Below are positions 5,354-6,711 of a stretch of DNA of 6,711 bases, one piece after another. Location: NCBI GenBank assembly GCA_012522255.1, contig JAAYKT010000317.1:1-6711 (forward strand). The letters run 5' to 3'. Origin of the DNA: Clostridiales bacterium (GTDB taxonomy: Bacteria; Bacillota; Clostridia; Lutisporales; Lutisporaceae). A program made the translations under genes and the position numbers. The notes beneath the pieces were generated by a model that saw only the letters and a program-made list of their open reading frames with translations, was not told the origin of the DNA and searched no databases. How positions within the stretch are numbered: the first letter of the stretch is position 1; each line of letters begins with the position of its first letter.

Positions 5354-6711
5354 ATGATGAATTCAGACTACTACAAAAAACATGAACCGATTTTTAATTC
5401 ATGGTATATCAAAAGTCTCCTTGGCGAAGGCAGCTTTGGCAAGGTCTTTGAAATTCAGCGCCAGGATTTTGGCGTAACATATAAAGCTGCGCTGAAGGCT
5501 ATTACAATACCCCAGAATCAGAGCGAAATTAAAAGCGTTATGGCAGATGGCATGGATGAGGCAAGCGCGACCGCTTATTTCAGGCAGTTAGTTGAAGATA
5601 TCGTCAGCGAGTTTGTGCTTATGTCCAAATTAAAGGGCAACAGCAATATTGTTAGTTATGAAGACCACCTTGTGGTAGAGCACACAGAAGGCATAGGGTG
5701 GGACATATTAATTCGCATGGAACTGCTTACACCCCTTATTGACCATATCCATAAGGAGAAGCTTTCCCGCAAGGATGTGATAAAGCTTGGTATCGATCTG
5801 TGCAAGGCTCTGGAACTCTGCCAGAAATATAATATTGTACACAGGGATATTAAACCGGAAAACATTTTTATATCTGATAACGGAGACTACAAATTAGGTG
5901 ATTTTGGGATTGCCAGAACTTTAGAGAAAACAACTGGTGCATTATCAAAAAAGGGTACCTATGTATATATGGCGCCTGAAATCTATCGGGATGAAGAATA
6001 CGGCTCAAATGTAGATATTTATTCACTGGGAATTGTTATGTACCGTTTGCTGAACGAAAACAGAACGCCCTTTCTTCCCGCTCATCCTGCACCCATCACC
6101 CATAAAGACCGGGAAGCTGCCATAAAGAAGCGCATCAGCGGTGCTGTTTTGCCTGGTCCTGCTAATGCAGACGGAAGATTAGCTGAGATCGTACTTAAAG
6201 CCTGTGCCTATCATCCAAAAGACAGGTATTTCGCTCCCATGGAAATGCGAGAGGAATTAGAGGCCATCCTTTATAACAAAGAAGAAGCAAAAATAATCTA
6301 TCCCAAGGGCGACGACACACCGATTAAATCAATAGATTATGTTGAAACCGGAAAAGACGATCTGGTAATACAAAAGGCAGATAAGACAGACTTACTCATT
6401 GGCTCAAAAATTCAAGAGCCTGAAAAAGCAGAGGGTTTGGTCAATCATGGAACTGTTAACAAAACCGAAAGTGTATTTGGTGCCCATGAGACAAGTCTTC
6501 ATGATGGTACTGTAAGTGTATTTGACCAAAAAACGCATAGTATATTTGAAACACCGGTACAACAGGAACGGGCAGAACAAAAGGCAAAAACATCTCCTAA
6601 AAAGATGAATAAAATAGGTATAGTTATAGGCGCAATGGTTGTAATAGCGGTTGTATTTGGAGGACTATTTATTTCAAAAATCTACGAAAATGAAAAGGAA
6701 AGCAAGTATCA
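5354..6711 (+). CDS. Membrane-anchored Hanks-type Ser/Thr protein kinase (3' end outside window)
   Basis: 452 codons to the window edge with no stop. The cytosolic kinase domain (about residues 15-300) has the glycine loop GEGSFGKV (24-31), the beta-3 lysine in ALKAI (K48), a probable alpha-C glutamate (E86), HRDIKPEN (163-170, catalytic D165), DFG (183-185), an activation loop with T193, T194 and T202, APE as MAPE (206-209) and DIYSLGIVMY (221-230). All catalytic residues are present. The K48-E86 spacing is long, about 18 residues more than in PknB-type kinases. A polar linker (about 305-417) carries three T-x-S-[VI]-F repeats. One membrane helix follows (about 421-441), flanked by Lys, so the unseen remainder is probably extracellular. 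No PASTA repeat is visible before the edge. AGAAGG precedes two adjacent ATGs (5354, 5357); the first is used. It forms a pair with the upstream phosphatase. Confidence 0.95.
   Translation, partial: MMNSDYYKKHEPIFNSWYIKSLLGEGSFGKVFEIQRQDFGVTYKAALKAITIPQNQSEIKSVMADGMDEASATAYFRQLVEDIVSEFVLMSKLKGNSNIVSYEDHLVVEHTEGIGWDILIRMELLTPLIDHIHKEKLSRKDVIKLGIDLCKALELCQKYNIVHRDIKPENIFISDNGDYKLGDFGIARTLEKTTGALSKKGTYVYMAPEIYRDEEYGSNVDIYSLGIVMYRLLNENRTPFLPAHPAPITHKDREAAIKKRISGAVLPGPANADGRLAEIVLKACAYHPKDRYFAPMEMREELEAILYNKEEAKIIYPKGDDTPIKSIDYVETGKDDLVIQKADKTDLLIGSKIQEPEKAEGLVNHGTVNKTESVFGAHETSLHDGTVSVFDQKTHSIFETPVQQERAEQKAKTSPKKMNKIGIVIGAMVVIAVVFGGLFISKIYENEKESKY
6464..6547 (+). repeat. Triple T-x-S-[VI]-F motif in the kinase juxtamembrane linker
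   Basis: Within the kinase gene, residues 371-375 (TESVF), 386-390 (TVSVF) and 394-398 (THSIF) repeat the same pattern, each preceded by Lys or Gly and followed by Gly, Asp or Glu. Each Thr has Val or Ile at +3, as many FHA-domain phosphothreonine ligands do. Protein-level repeat, not a DNA repeat. Confidence 0.65.

Noticed and set aside
5656..5865. 69-codon - strand frame, and other - strand frames at 1730-2011, 2040-2354, 2285-2512, 4216-4413, 4709-4939 and 5011-5286
   Set aside because: All are antisense to genes with clear family motifs, and none shows a recognisable protein pattern.
1..6711. CRISPR arrays, tRNA/rRNA genes, insertion sequences
   Set aside because: No repeated spacer structure, cloverleaf, transposase frame or terminal inverted repeats were seen; nearly all the window is accounted for by + strand genes.

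Overview
The window is a section of a type VII secretion (T7SSb/ESX-like) locus from a low-GC Gram-positive bacterium. A Clostridia-type Firmicute is most likely. The evidence is the AT-rich coding sequence, strong GGAGG/AGGGGG-type ribosome binding sites a few bases before nearly every start, tight same-strand packing, a TTG start, and the gene set: EssC-type ATPase, EsaB/YukD-like ubiquitin fold, several WXG100 proteins and DUF4176. The species cannot be named from the sequence. All genes lie on the + strand and no intergenic gap exceeds about 80 bases.

Left part (1-1940): the 3' end of an EssC/YukBA FtsK-SpoIIIE ATPase, cut by the window edge and carrying the last ATPase domain. It is followed by a 269-residue protein that looks like the DUF5081 family (possibly EspG-like) and a ubiquitin-like EsaB/YukD protein whose start overlaps the preceding stop (ATGA). 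Middle part (1945-3771): a three-gene module consisting of a divergent WXG100 protein, a 404-residue candidate secreted effector (helical WXG/LXG-like N-terminus and a Gly/Ala-rich hydrophobic C-terminal region), and a DUF4176 protein. Third part (3791-4446): two paralogous 98-residue WXG100 (EsxA-like) proteins, then an intrinsic terminator. Right part (4511-6711): a PP2C-type Ser/Thr phosphatase and a membrane-anchored Ser/Thr protein kinase that runs off the right edge.

Working model: EssC is the motor. The DUF5081-like, WXG100 and DUF4176 proteins act as adaptors or targeting partners for the candidate effector. The EsxA-like pair are core co-secreted substrates. The phosphatase/kinase pair supplies reversible phosphorylation, perhaps read by FHA domains such as those usually found at the N-terminus of EssC (outside this window). 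Most family assignments rest on motifs visible in the translations. The effector's activity, the EspG comparison and the kinase-FHA link are inference. The most unusual points are the candidate membrane-active effector with no obvious immunity gene beside it, and three repeated T-x-S-[VI]-F motifs in the kinase juxtamembrane linker.
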